A model generated the notes under the pieces. It did not search any database. It worked only from the letters and a program-made list of their open reading frames with translations, and had not been told where the DNA came from. Source: Candidatus Sulfotelmatobacter sp. (GTDB lineage Bacteria; Acidobacteriota; Terriglobia; Terriglobales; Acidobacteriaceae). From it: a stretch of 64,000 bases of DNA. This document shows positions 25,310 to 33,286 of this stretch, piece by piece (position 1 is the stretch's first letter; every line of letters starts with the position of its first letter). Position numbers and translations under genes: made by a program. The stretch lies in assembly GCA_030041475.1 (NCBI GenBank), contig JASHNU010000079.1, positions 1 to 64,000 on the forward strand, given 5' to 3'.

Positions 25310-26506
25310 ATGTCGACAGGCGAAAAGGAAACAATTGCAGCTCATCTCGAAAAAAGTGGGGTATCCCGCCGCACTTTTCTGGAGCTTTGCACCAAACTCA
25401 TGATCGCCGCACCCGTCGGCCTGAGCCTGACGCGGAAAGCGACGGCAGCGCAGGTGGCGAGGATCATCGGGAAGGCGCGCCGGCCATCCGTCATCTGGCT
25501 GCACTTTCAGGATTGCACGGGATGCACGGAAACACTCCTGCGCACATCGGCCCCCGACGTTGCCCACCTGATTCTGGACGTGATCTCGCTGGATTACCAC
25601 GAGACGCTGATGGCGGCCTCTGGCGCCCAGGCGGAGGCGGCGCTCAAGTCCGCGATCGAGGACAATGCCGGCAAGTATGTGCTGGTGGTGGAGGGAGCAA
25701 TCCCCGCCAATGACAACGGCGTCTTCATGGAGCTGGCGAGCAAGCCCGCCATCCAGGCTGCGAAAGAGGTTGCATCGCAGGCGGCGGCGGTGATTGCGAT
25801 TGGTTCCTGCGCGTCGTGGGGCGGCGTGCCGTCAGCCGACCCGAATCCCACCGGTGCGGTGGGCGTGGATTCCGTAGTCGAAGGAAAGCCGATCATCAAT
25901 CTGCCCGGCTGCCCTCCCAATCCCTACAACCTGTTGGCTGTAGTTCTGGAATACGTGACGATGAACCGGCTGCCGGAAATGGACGCGTACAACCGGCCAA
26001 AATTCGCCTATGAGCGCGTGATCCATGAGAACTGTCCGCGCCGGGCGCACTTCGATGCCGGGCGTTTCGCGACGGCCTTCGGCGACGAGGGACACCGCAA
26101 AGGCTGGTGTTTGTACAAACTCGGCTGCAAAGGGCCGGTTACGCATGCCGCCTGCTCCACACGCCACTTCAACGAAGTGCCAGGCGTGTGGCCGATCGGA
26201 ACCGGCGTGCCCTGCCTGGGATGCACAGAAAAAAACGTGGTGTGGAAGATGGGGACGTTCGAGACAGTCCCGATCCACCTGGCCACTCCGCCGGAAACGT
26301 ATCCGCCGATCTATAGCACGGCTGGCGGATTGAAGGTCGGCGCGGCCGCCCTGGTCGGGGCGATTGCAGGAGCCGTGGGAGGGGCAGCCTGGGTGGCGTC
26401 GCAGCGATTCCAGAGCAGCACGGAAGCAGGCGTGGAGCGCATATCTGCCGACATTGCACACGCAGAGAAGCTGAAAGCAAAGCTCAACGGCAAGAAAGAG
26501 GACTGA
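25310..26506 (+). CDS. hybO: [NiFe] hydrogenase small subunit
   Basis: About 398 residues. This subunit passes electrons from the NiFe site through three Fe-S clusters. A Tat signal (SRRTFLELCTKLMIAAPVG) marks export of the folded dimer. The proximal-cluster motif DCTGCTE, the distal His/Cys block (IHENCPRRAHF to WCLYKLGCKG), and the medial block ending CLGC are all intact. A C-terminal helix (about residues 345-370) can anchor it to the inner membrane on its outer face. ATG 25310 is preferred, with AAGGGAG upstream; the frame opens earlier but has no support. The order with its neighbours matches E. coli hybOABCD, so the group 1c-like membrane-bound type is likely. This is an uptake-type architecture. 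Confidence 0.95.
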   Translation: MSTGEKETIAAHLEKSGVSRRTFLELCTKLMIAAPVGLSLTRKATAAQVARIIGKARRPSVIWLHFQDCTGCTETLLRTSAPDVAHLILDVISLDYHETLMAASGAQAEAALKSAIEDNAGKYVLVVEGAIPANDNGVFMELASKPAIQAAKEVASQAAAVIAIGSCASWGGVPSADPNPTGAVGVDSVVEGKPIINLPGCPPNPYNLLAVVLEYVTMNRLPEMDAYNRPKFAYERVIHENCPRRAHFDAGRFATAFGDEGHRKGWCLYKLGCKGPVTHAACSTRHFNEVPGVWPIGTGVPCLGCTEKNVVWKMGTFETVPIHLATPPETYPPIYSTAGGLKVGAAALVGAIAGAVGGAAWVASQRFQSSTEAGVERISADIAHAEKLKAKLNGKKED

Positions 26507-26507
26507 C

Positions 26508-27434
26508 GTGGCCATCACTCGGCGAGAACTGATCACGGGCATCGCCAAGGCGGGAGTGCCAGCGGCGGTCGCCGTTACGGTCGGCAGCGAAGTGCTGAAG
26601 GCGGAGACGATTCCGGTTCCCAGTGCGGCCGTCGGCCTGCTCTACGATGCAACCATCTGCATCGGCTGCAAGGCCTGCGTCGCTGCCTGCGCGGAAGCCA
26701 ACGACACTCCACCCGACACGCGCGGCGATGCGCTGCACCAGGCGCCGTCGGACTTGAACGATCTCACCCGAAACGTAATCAAGCTGTACAAGGCGGAGGA
26801 TGGATCTGAATTCTCGTTCGCCAAGCGGCAGTGCATGCATTGCCTCGATCCGGCGTGCGCGGCCGGATGTCCATTCCAGGCACTGCACAAGGATCCGGAA
26901 TCGGGAATCGTCAACTGGTCGGCCAACGAATGCATTGGCTGCCGCTACTGCACGATCACCTGCCCCTACCACATTCCGCGCTTCCAGTGGGTGGGCTTCA
27001 ACCCGCGGGTGACCAAGTGCGAACTGTGCAGCCATCGGCTGGCGCAAGGCCTGAAGCCAGGATGTACCAGCGTTTGCCCGACGGGCGCCGTAATCTTCGG
27101 GCCGCGTCCGGTCTTACTGCTGGAGGCTAAACGGAGAATCGAGAACAGCCCGGGCCGCTATTACGAGAATCGCGTCTATGGCGAGACGGATAACGGCGGC
27201 ACGCAGGCTCTGTATCTCTCCCATGTTCCTTTCGAAAAGCTGGGACTGCCAGAACTGGGACCGGAGTCGGTTCCGGCGAAGACTCTGCGCTGGCAGCGCC
27301 GTTTCTATCAGTACTTCGCGTTGCCGGCTGTGCTCTACGCGGGCCTGGTGCAGGTAATTCGCAAGAACCTGAAGGGACATGAAGCGGATGCGCACGAACG
27401 TGAGAAAGAGACCGGACTGAGGGCGCAACTATGA
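26508..27434 (+). CDS. hybA: Hydrogenase ferredoxin-like subunit (HybA-like)
   Basis: A 308-residue exported iron-sulfur protein that links the hydrogenase dimer to the membrane subunit. It starts at GTG 26508, one base after the small-subunit stop. A Tat signal (ITRRELITGIAKAGVPAAVA) is present. Four [4Fe-4S] cluster motifs follow: CIGCKACVAAC, CMHCLDPACAAGCP, CIGCRYCTITCPYHIP and CELCSHRLAQGLKPGCTSVCP. The C-terminus has a hydrophobic helix (YFALPAVLYAGLVQVI) for membrane anchoring. It overlaps the next gene by four bases (ATGA), so translation is coupled. Confidence 0.95.
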   Translation: MAITRRELITGIAKAGVPAAVAVTVGSEVLKAETIPVPSAAVGLLYDATICIGCKACVAACAEANDTPPDTRGDALHQAPSDLNDLTRNVIKLYKAEDGSEFSFAKRQCMHCLDPACAAGCPFQALHKDPESGIVNWSANECIGCRYCTITCPYHIPRFQWVGFNPRVTKCELCSHRLAQGLKPGCTSVCPTGAVIFGPRPVLLLEAKRRIENSPGRYYENRVYGETDNGGTQALYLSHVPFEKLGLPELGPESVPAKTLRWQRRFYQYFALPAVLYAGLVQVIRKNLKGHEADAHEREKETGLRAQL

Positions 27435-28777
27435 CCAGCACAGCGGCAAATGTCGATCGCGCCGTCGTTCGAAAGAACGAGCGAAACAACGAGCGCTGGG
27501 AACGAGCGGTGCCGGTGTACGGCTTCCCCGTGATCAACGGATTCTTTGTCGGACTCTCGGTGCTCGTTGTAGTGGCACTCGCTCTGACTGCGTATCGCGA
27601 ATTGGCCGGACTGGGTCCGGTCAGCGGCATGAATGACGCATTTGGCTGGGGCATCTGGAAGACGTTCAACGTGATGGTGCTGACGGCGCTGGGCTCGGGC
27701 GCATTCGCGGTGGGAATTGCAGCGTGGGTCTTCCGCCGGAAGAATCTCCATGCCCTGATGCGCATGGCGTTGCTGACCAGCTTCCTGGCCTATGCCTGCG
27801 GTCTGGCATTGCTCGGCATCGATGCCGGTCGGCCATGGAATTTCTATTGGATCGTCTTCCCGTGGAGATGGAATATGCACTCGCCGCTGGCGGAGGTGGC
27901 GATCTGCATGTCGATCTACGCCATGATCCCGCTGGCCCTCGAAAACATTCCTCCGGTATTGGAACGGCTGTGGTATTTCGATTCGCGCCTGCGGCCGGGC
28001 GTGGAGAAGATCGAAAAAAGACTTCACTACTTTTACCCGTGGATCATTGCGGCAGCGTACCTGCTGCCCGGGATGCACCAGTCGTCGCTCGGCGCGTTGA
28101 TGCTGCTGGCAGGCGAACGAGTCCACCCGCTTTGGCAGACGCCGTGGCTACCGGTCCTGTACCTGGGCGCGGCGACGTTCATGTCGTTCGGCTGTGTCGC
28201 CGGCACGACGATGCTCTGCTGCCTGGTGTGGAAGCGCGGCATGGACATGGATGTTCTCGACGAGGCGGCCCGCATCACCGCCTGGCTGATTTTCGGCTGG
28301 CTCGGGCTGCGCCTGCTCGACATTCTTTTCCGCGGGGCGCTAGCCACGGCGTTTCACTTCGACCGCTTCGCGGGAGTGTTCTGGTTGGAAATGTTGATGA
28401 TCGCAGTGGGCGGCGTGCTGCTTCTGCGGTCGTTGCGAACTCACGACAAGGGCTCGATGTTCGCCGGATACGTGCTCAGTTCGGCGGGCGGCATGATCTA
28501 CCGCTTCAGCCCGACGACGCTGGCGTTCCGGCCGAATCCCGAGGCGCTGTATTTCCCTGCGACGATCGAGATTCTGGTTTCCCTCGGCTTCATTTCCCTG
28601 GGCGTCGTGGGTTTCCTGGTTGCAGTGAAACGGCTGGCCATTCTGCCCGCTCCTCTATATGAGTGGCACGACATGGCGAGCTACTTCCGGTTCCGGCGGC
28701 CGTACATCCGGTGGACCGGATATTTCAAATACGGATACTACGGCGAAAACGAGGAAGAGCCGGCAAGCGGCGACTAA
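27431..28777 (+). CDS. hybB: Hydrogenase membrane subunit (NrfD/HybB family)
   Basis: A 448-residue integral membrane protein with about ten hydrophobic helices. It has the NrfD/PsrC-type pattern: WGIWKTFNVMVLTALGSGAF, WNFYWIVFPWRWNMHSPLAE and YPWIIAAAYLLPGMHQSSLG. It is expected to take electrons from HybA and reduce quinone. The start ATG overlaps the HybA stop. The C-terminal tail is hydrophilic and cytoplasmic or periplasmic. It belongs to the hydrogenase operon. Confidence 0.93.
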   Translation: MTSTAANVDRAVVRKNERNNERWERAVPVYGFPVINGFFVGLSVLVVVALALTAYRELAGLGPVSGMNDAFGWGIWKTFNVMVLTALGSGAFAVGIAAWVFRRKNLHALMRMALLTSFLAYACGLALLGIDAGRPWNFYWIVFPWRWNMHSPLAEVAICMSIYAMIPLALENIPPVLERLWYFDSRLRPGVEKIEKRLHYFYPWIIAAAYLLPGMHQSSLGALMLLAGERVHPLWQTPWLPVLYLGAATFMSFGCVAGTTMLCCLVWKRGMDMDVLDEAARITAWLIFGWLGLRLLDILFRGALATAFHFDRFAGVFWLEMLMIAVGGVLLLRSLRTHDKGSMFAGYVLSSAGGMIYRFSPTTLAFRPNPEALYFPATIEILVSLGFISLGVVGFLVAVKRLAILPAPLYEWHDMASYFRFRRPYIRWTGYFKYGYYGENEEEPASGD

Positions 28778-28789
28778 CAGCAGGCACTT

Positions 28790-30490
28790 ATGGCAAAACG
28801 AATCACCATCGATCCCATCACCAGAATTGAAGGCCACCTCCGCATTGACGTGGAGGTCGACAACAACGCGGTCAGCAACGCCTGGGCTTCGTGCACCATG
28901 TGGCGGGGCATCGAGAAGATTCTCCGCGGGCGCGATCCGCGCGATGCGTGGTTGTTCACGCAGCGCTTCTGCGGCGTGTGCACCACGGTGCACGCCATGG
29001 CCAGCGTGCGCTCGGTGGAAGACGCGCTCAAGCTGGAGATTCCGCTCAACGCGCAATACATCCGCAACCTGATCCTGATCGCGCATGCCCTGCATGATCA
29101 CATCGTTCATTTTTACCAGTTGTCGGCGCTCGATTGGGTGGACGTGTTGCAGATTCCGAAAGCCGACCCGGCGGCGACCTCGAAACTGGCCGAGAGTATC
29201 TCGCCGTGGACACGAAATTCGCGCAACGAACTGAAGGCGGCGCAAGATCGCGTGAACGCCGTGGCCAGCTGCGGACAGTTGGGCATTTTCACCAACGGCT
29301 ACTGGGGCCACCCCGCGATGCGACTGTCGCCGGAGGTTAACCTGCTGGCGTTCACGCATTATGTGCAGGCGCTCGAGTATCAGCGCAAGGCGTTGCAGGT
29401 GGTCGGCATTCTGGGATCGAAGACGCCGCACATTCAGAACCTGACCGTGGGCGGTGTGGCGAACGCCATCGATCTCGACAGCACGTCCGCGCTCGGCATG
29501 GACAAGCTGGAGATGATGCGGACCTTGCTGGATGAGGTCACGCAGTTTGTGCAACAGGTGTACTTCGTGGATGTGTGCGCGGTCGCGGCGATGTATCCCG
29601 AATGGTTCAAGATTGGCAGCGGTGTCCGCAACTACCTCGCCGTTCCCGACCTGCCGCTCGACAGCAAAGGCTCGGCCTACGACCTGCCCGGCGGCTACAT
29701 TCGCGATGGAGAGTTGTCAGGAGTGCGCGGGTTCCAGACGGCTGCGGATCCGATCTTCCGGCAATCCGTGAGCGAAGATGTGATGCACGCTTATTATCAG
29801 GGCGACAAGGCACTGCATCCATGGGTGGGTGAAACCGAACCTGCCTTCACCGGCTGGGACGGTGAACAGAAGTACAGCTGGGTGAAAGCGCCCCGCTTCA
29901 ACAACGAACCCATGCAGGTCGGACCCCTCGCGCAAGTGCTGATCGGCTACGCCCAGGGACACGCCCTGACCAGGAAGTACACCGACCTGGCCATCGAGAA
30001 GATTGCCGCCATCGGTGGAGTCCGCGCCACTCCTGCGGCGCTGCATTCCACGCTGGGCCGTCATGCTGCCCGCGCCATCCGTGCGTGTTTGTTGGCGGAG
30101 CTGGCGCAAAAGCACTGGCAGTTGCTGGTGGATAACATCGCCAAAGGCGACTACACAGTGCACAATCAGCCGGTGCTGCCCTCGCACGAAGTGCAAGGCG
30201 TTGGAACGCACGAGGCCCCGCGCGGCACGCTGTCGCACTGGGTCGTCATCAAGGACGAGAAAATCAAGAACTACCAGGCCGTGGTTCCATCCACCTGGAA
30301 TGCCAGCCCGCGCGATCGCGCCGGGGCACACGGACCGTACGAGGCTTCGCTGCTGCACACGCCCCTGGCTCGGCCGGAGGAGCCGCTAGAGGTTCTGCGA
30401 ACGGTGCATTCGTTCGATCCTTGCATGGCCTGCGCTTGTCACGCCTTCGATCCTTCGGGAAGAAAAATCGGAGTGACCAAGATTCTGTGA
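28790..30490 (+). CDS. hybC: [NiFe] hydrogenase large subunit
   Basis: A 566-residue catalytic subunit carrying the NiFe(CN)2CO site for H2 oxidation. The N-terminal motif RFCGVC gives Cys61 and Cys64. The C-terminal motif DPCMACACH gives Cys545 and Cys548, with His551 as the last residue after processing. The remaining 15 residues (AFDPSGRKIGVTKIL) are the peptide that the maturation protease cuts off once nickel is in place. The full set of ligands suggests an active enzyme. Its stop codon overlaps the GTG of the protease gene. The hyp genes for the CN/CO ligands are not in the window. Confidence 0.97.
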   Translation: MAKRITIDPITRIEGHLRIDVEVDNNAVSNAWASCTMWRGIEKILRGRDPRDAWLFTQRFCGVCTTVHAMASVRSVEDALKLEIPLNAQYIRNLILIAHALHDHIVHFYQLSALDWVDVLQIPKADPAATSKLAESISPWTRNSRNELKAAQDRVNAVASCGQLGIFTNGYWGHPAMRLSPEVNLLAFTHYVQALEYQRKALQVVGILGSKTPHIQNLTVGGVANAIDLDSTSALGMDKLEMMRTLLDEVTQFVQQVYFVDVCAVAAMYPEWFKIGSGVRNYLAVPDLPLDSKGSAYDLPGGYIRDGELSGVRGFQTAADPIFRQSVSEDVMHAYYQGDKALHPWVGETEPAFTGWDGEQKYSWVKAPRFNNEPMQVGPLAQVLIGYAQGHALTRKYTDLAIEKIAAIGGVRATPAALHSTLGRHAARAIRACLLAELAQKHWQLLVDNIAKGDYTVHNQPVLPSHEVQGVGTHEAPRGTLSHWVVIKDEKIKNYQAVVPSTWNASPRDRAGAHGPYEASLLHTPLARPEEPLEVLRTVHSFDPCMACACHAFDPSGRKIGVTKIL

Positions 30491-31035
30491 GAACGGCACT
30501 CATTGGCGGCATCGGCAACGTCTTGCTGGGCGACGACGGCGTAGGGCCCTACGTGGTCCACGTGCTGGAGTCGTTGTATCGTTTCGACGATCGCGTTGAG
30601 ATCGCTGATCTCGGCACGCCGGCGCTCGACCTGACGCACCGCATCGCGGGACTGCAGAGCGTTATTCTCGTGGACTGCGTGACCTCCGACGAGCACGCCC
30701 CCGGAACTGTCGTGCTTTACCGCAAAGCCGACATTGTGCGCGAAGCGCCGCAGCAGCGGCTGGACCCGCATTCACCCGCGCTTTCCGAATGCCTGATGAC
30801 CGCGGAGATGCTGGGCACAGGCCCGGAGAATGTGCTGCTCGTGGGCGTGGTGGGAACGAACTTTGATCCGGGACAACCGCTCAGTGAGGCTGTGAGTCGG
30901 GCGGTGGACGATGCGGTAAGCGCGATTCTCACAGAGCTCGACCGCCTCGGCTTCGATTACGAGAGAAAATCTTCTCCGGATGAAGCCGGCATCTGGTGGA
31001 GCGAGCGGGTGCAGTCGCCACCGGAACTTCGGTAG
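30487..31035 (+). CDS. hybD: Hydrogenase maturation protease
   Basis: A 182-residue endopeptidase that trims the C-terminal peptide from the large subunit after nickel insertion. GTG 30487 shares bases with the large-subunit TGA (GTGA overlap). The sequence GIGNVLLGDDGVGPYVVHVL has the family's GxGNxLxxDDGxG pattern, with the nickel-binding acid residue, and DLGTPALDLTHRIAGLQSVI continues the fold. The longer upstream frame lies inside the large-subunit gene and is rejected. The overlap makes it the last gene of the operon. Confidence 0.93.
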   Translation: MRTALIGGIGNVLLGDDGVGPYVVHVLESLYRFDDRVEIADLGTPALDLTHRIAGLQSVILVDCVTSDEHAPGTVVLYRKADIVREAPQQRLDPHSPALSECLMTAEMLGTGPENVLLVGVVGTNFDPGQPLSEAVSRAVDDAVSAILTELDRLGFDYERKSSPDEAGIWWSERVQSPPELR

Positions 31036-31196
31036 ACAGCAGTCGACCAACTTTTTCCCAAACAGGGGCTTCACCGCACAGCACGCCGAGTACGCAGAGT
31101 TAAGAAAAACATTCTCGGCGATCCCGGCGACCTCTGCGGTAAAGGAGTTGGTTTTTCCCAACCAAGGCTCTTCCCAACCGGCTTTTCCCAATCAGC
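31036..31196. repeat. Repeat-rich spacer after the hydrogenase operon
   Basis: No gene is seen. The part 31071-31142 belongs to the CACCGCAGAG/ACACAGAG family (GCTTCACCGCACAGCACGCC, then GACCTCTGCGGT inverted). Four T-rich TTCCCAA motifs occur (about 31049-31061, 31150-31163, 31170-31178, 31183-31191). One forms a short hairpin, GTTGG/CCAAC at 31147-31162, that could end transcription of either flanking operon. Confidence 0.6.
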
Positions 31197-32024
31197 CTAG
31201 GTCCGCTCGCGCGCCTGCAAGCGGGCTTCGATCTGGTCCAGGATTGGATCAATATCGGCCAAGCTCTCGATGACATAATGCGCGCCAGCGTTCGACAAGA
31301 TGCGGCTCGCTTCCTCTAACCGCGCTGCGCGCTCAGCCTGAGGCAAAGCCTGCCAGTCCTCTTCACTCAGGCCGATCATGTTCCCGGTTCGGGTGATTCC
31401 TACGGCCCAGGTTCCGGCATTCAGTCCTTCCTCGATGTCGCTGATCGTGTCGCCGATTTTGACGATGGCTTCGAGCGGATAGATCTTCAGGCGGACGGCA
31501 TTCTCGTAAATCATCCAGGGAAGCGGCCGTCCGGCTCCGACGTCGTCGGGGCATAGAGCACAGTCGGGCGCATAACCCTGGCTGGCCGCGTGGGGAAGAA
31601 GGATGTCGAGCATCGGGCGCGTGTAGCCGGTCGTGCTTCCAATTTTCAGGCCCCGATTTCGCAGACGCCGCACGGCTTCGGGCACTCCAGCGACGACAGG
31701 CGAGCATTCGGCAAGGCAAGTCATCTGTCGCGGGATGAAATCGGCGAAGAGATTTTCGACGTCGTGTTCTGCGGGAGTCTGCTGGTAACGTTGCCGCCAC
31801 GCCTCCGCGATACGCGGCGTGCGGAGCAGCGCGCGGATGTGGTCCTTCTTGAGAAGGCCCATGTCGCGGCGGGCTTCCTTCTCCGTAATTTCGACTCCCC
31901 GATCAGCGAAAATCTTCTGCAGGACGCGCACTGGGGCCAGGCTGCCGTGGTCAACGGTAGTGCCCGCCCAGTCGAGAATCACGGCCTGCAGCCGGCCGCG
32001 GTATGGTTTGGGAACACTCGTCAT
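31197..32024 (-). CDS. phnX: Phosphonoacetaldehyde hydrolase
   Basis: A 275-residue cytosolic HAD-superfamily enzyme that splits phosphonoacetaldehyde to acetaldehyde and phosphate. The motif LDWAGTTVDHGS is the N-terminal HAD motif with the nucleophile Asp. A conserved lysine (MGLLKKDHIRAL), which forms the Schiff base with the substrate, and IKIGDTISDIEEGLNAGTW are present. The frame opens upstream to 32423 but the protein starts at ATG 32024. It follows phnW by 20 bases, so the two are in one operon. Confidence 0.93.
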   Translation of the reverse strand: MTSVPKPYRGRLQAVILDWAGTTVDHGSLAPVRVLQKIFADRGVEITEKEARRDMGLLKKDHIRALLRTPRIAEAWRQRYQQTPAEHDVENLFADFIPRQMTCLAECSPVVAGVPEAVRRLRNRGLKIGSTTGYTRPMLDILLPHAASQGYAPDCALCPDDVGAGRPLPWMIYENAVRLKIYPLEAIVKIGDTISDIEEGLNAGTWAVGITRTGNMIGLSEEDWQALPQAERAARLEEASRILSNAGAHYVIESLADIDPILDQIEARLQARERT

Positions 32025-32044
32025 AGAGCATTGAGAAGTTGGTC

Positions 32045-33172
32045 TTATGCGTAGACGGCAGCGTGCGCGGAGTCGATCTGCATTTCGTCGAGCACGCGCC
32101 GGATGGCTGCAACCAGAGCTAGAATGTCCTGCGGAAAAATGTGTCCGATGGTGCCGATGCGGAAGCAATCCGCGTTGCTGACCTTGCCCGGATAGATGAC
32201 GAATCCGAGATCGCTGAGCCGCCGATAAAACGCCGGAAAATCGAAGCTGCCGTGCGCCGGGAAGCGGAACGAAGTGATGATGTGGCTGTGGTGTTCGGGC
32301 GCGAGGTAGGCGTCGAAGCCAAGCGCAGTCATGCCCTGCATGAGCGCCTGGCGATTGGCGGAATAGCGCGCGGCGCGTCCCTTGATGCCGCCTTCTTTGT
32401 CCAATTCCTGAAGAGCCTGCCAAAAGGCAAGCACCGCGTGCGTGGGAGGTGTGAAACGGAATTGCCCATCACTCTCCAATCCTTTCCATTGTGCGTGCAG
32501 ATCAAGACTCAAGCCGCGAGCGCGGCCTTCCGATGACTCGATCAGGTCGCGGCGCGCCAGAACGAAGGCAAATCCCGGTACGCCCTGAATGCACTTGTTG
32601 GCGGAAGAAATGAGGAAGTCGATTTTGTTTGCGGCGATGTCGATCGGAATTCCGCCAAAGCTGCTCATCGCGTCCACAATGAAGATGCGGCCCAGTTCAC
32701 GAACCGCCTGGCCCATCTCAGCGACCGGGTTCAGAATGCCGCTGGACGTCTCGCAATGAATTACTCCGACATGAGTAATCGTGGAGTCGGCAAGGAGCGC
32801 CATACGAACGCGATCCACCACCACCGGCGAATTTTCCTCAAAGACGATGCTCTGGCATGGAATACCCTGCACCTTGGCGATCTTCGCCATGCGGTGCCCG
32901 TACGCGCCGTTGATGGCAACGAGCAGTCTGCCGCTGCGCGGAATCACTGACGAGAGCACGGATTCAACCGCAAACGTACCGGATCCCTGCATGAGCACGG
33001 CCTCGTAGCTTCCGTCAGCGACTTGACCTAGTTCGAGCAGGCGACGCCGAATCTGCCTTACAACCGAGAGAAATTCTGCATCGCGCGATCCCAGATCGCG
33101 CAACATGGCTTGCTTCACCGTGTCGCTGGTCGTAAGCGGGCCAGGCGTGAAGAGAAGCTTGTTGCCGGTCAT
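32045..33172 (-). CDS. phnW: 2-aminoethylphosphonate-pyruvate transaminase
   Basis: A 375-residue PLP-dependent aminotransferase (class V) that converts 2-aminoethylphosphonate and pyruvate to phosphonoacetaldehyde and alanine. It starts MTGNKLLFTPGPLTTSDTVK, contains QGSGTFAVESVLSSVIPR and VDAMSSFGGIPIDI, and the PLP lysine lies in SSANKCIQGVPGFAF. GAGGA is nine bases before ATG 33172. With phnX it forms the two-step degradation of the commonest natural phosphonate. No transporter or regulator gene is adjacent. Confidence 0.94.
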   Translation of the reverse strand: MTGNKLLFTPGPLTTSDTVKQAMLRDLGSRDAEFLSVVRQIRRRLLELGQVADGSYEAVLMQGSGTFAVESVLSSVIPRSGRLLVAINGAYGHRMAKIAKVQGIPCQSIVFEENSPVVVDRVRMALLADSTITHVGVIHCETSSGILNPVAEMGQAVRELGRIFIVDAMSSFGGIPIDIAANKIDFLISSANKCIQGVPGFAFVLARRDLIESSEGRARGLSLDLHAQWKGLESDGQFRFTPPTHAVLAFWQALQELDKEGGIKGRAARYSANRQALMQGMTALGFDAYLAPEHHSHIITSFRFPAHGSFDFPAFYRRLSDLGFVIYPGKVSNADCFRIGTIGHIFPQDILALVAAIRRVLDEMQIDSAHAAVYA

Positions 33173-33286
33173 TGAGCAGATCCTCGGAACGAAAACTGGG
33201 AGCGGAGACTTTCACCCAAGTTAGCGTCGAAGTGATCTTACCAAAAGGGCGTGTGTGGCTTGGCGTCGAGTGCAATCGTGGTCACG

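Noticed and set aside
31197-32423. Extended 408-residue version of PhnX
   Set aside because: The extra 130 residues overlap phnW and are out of family; ATG 32024 gives a normal length.
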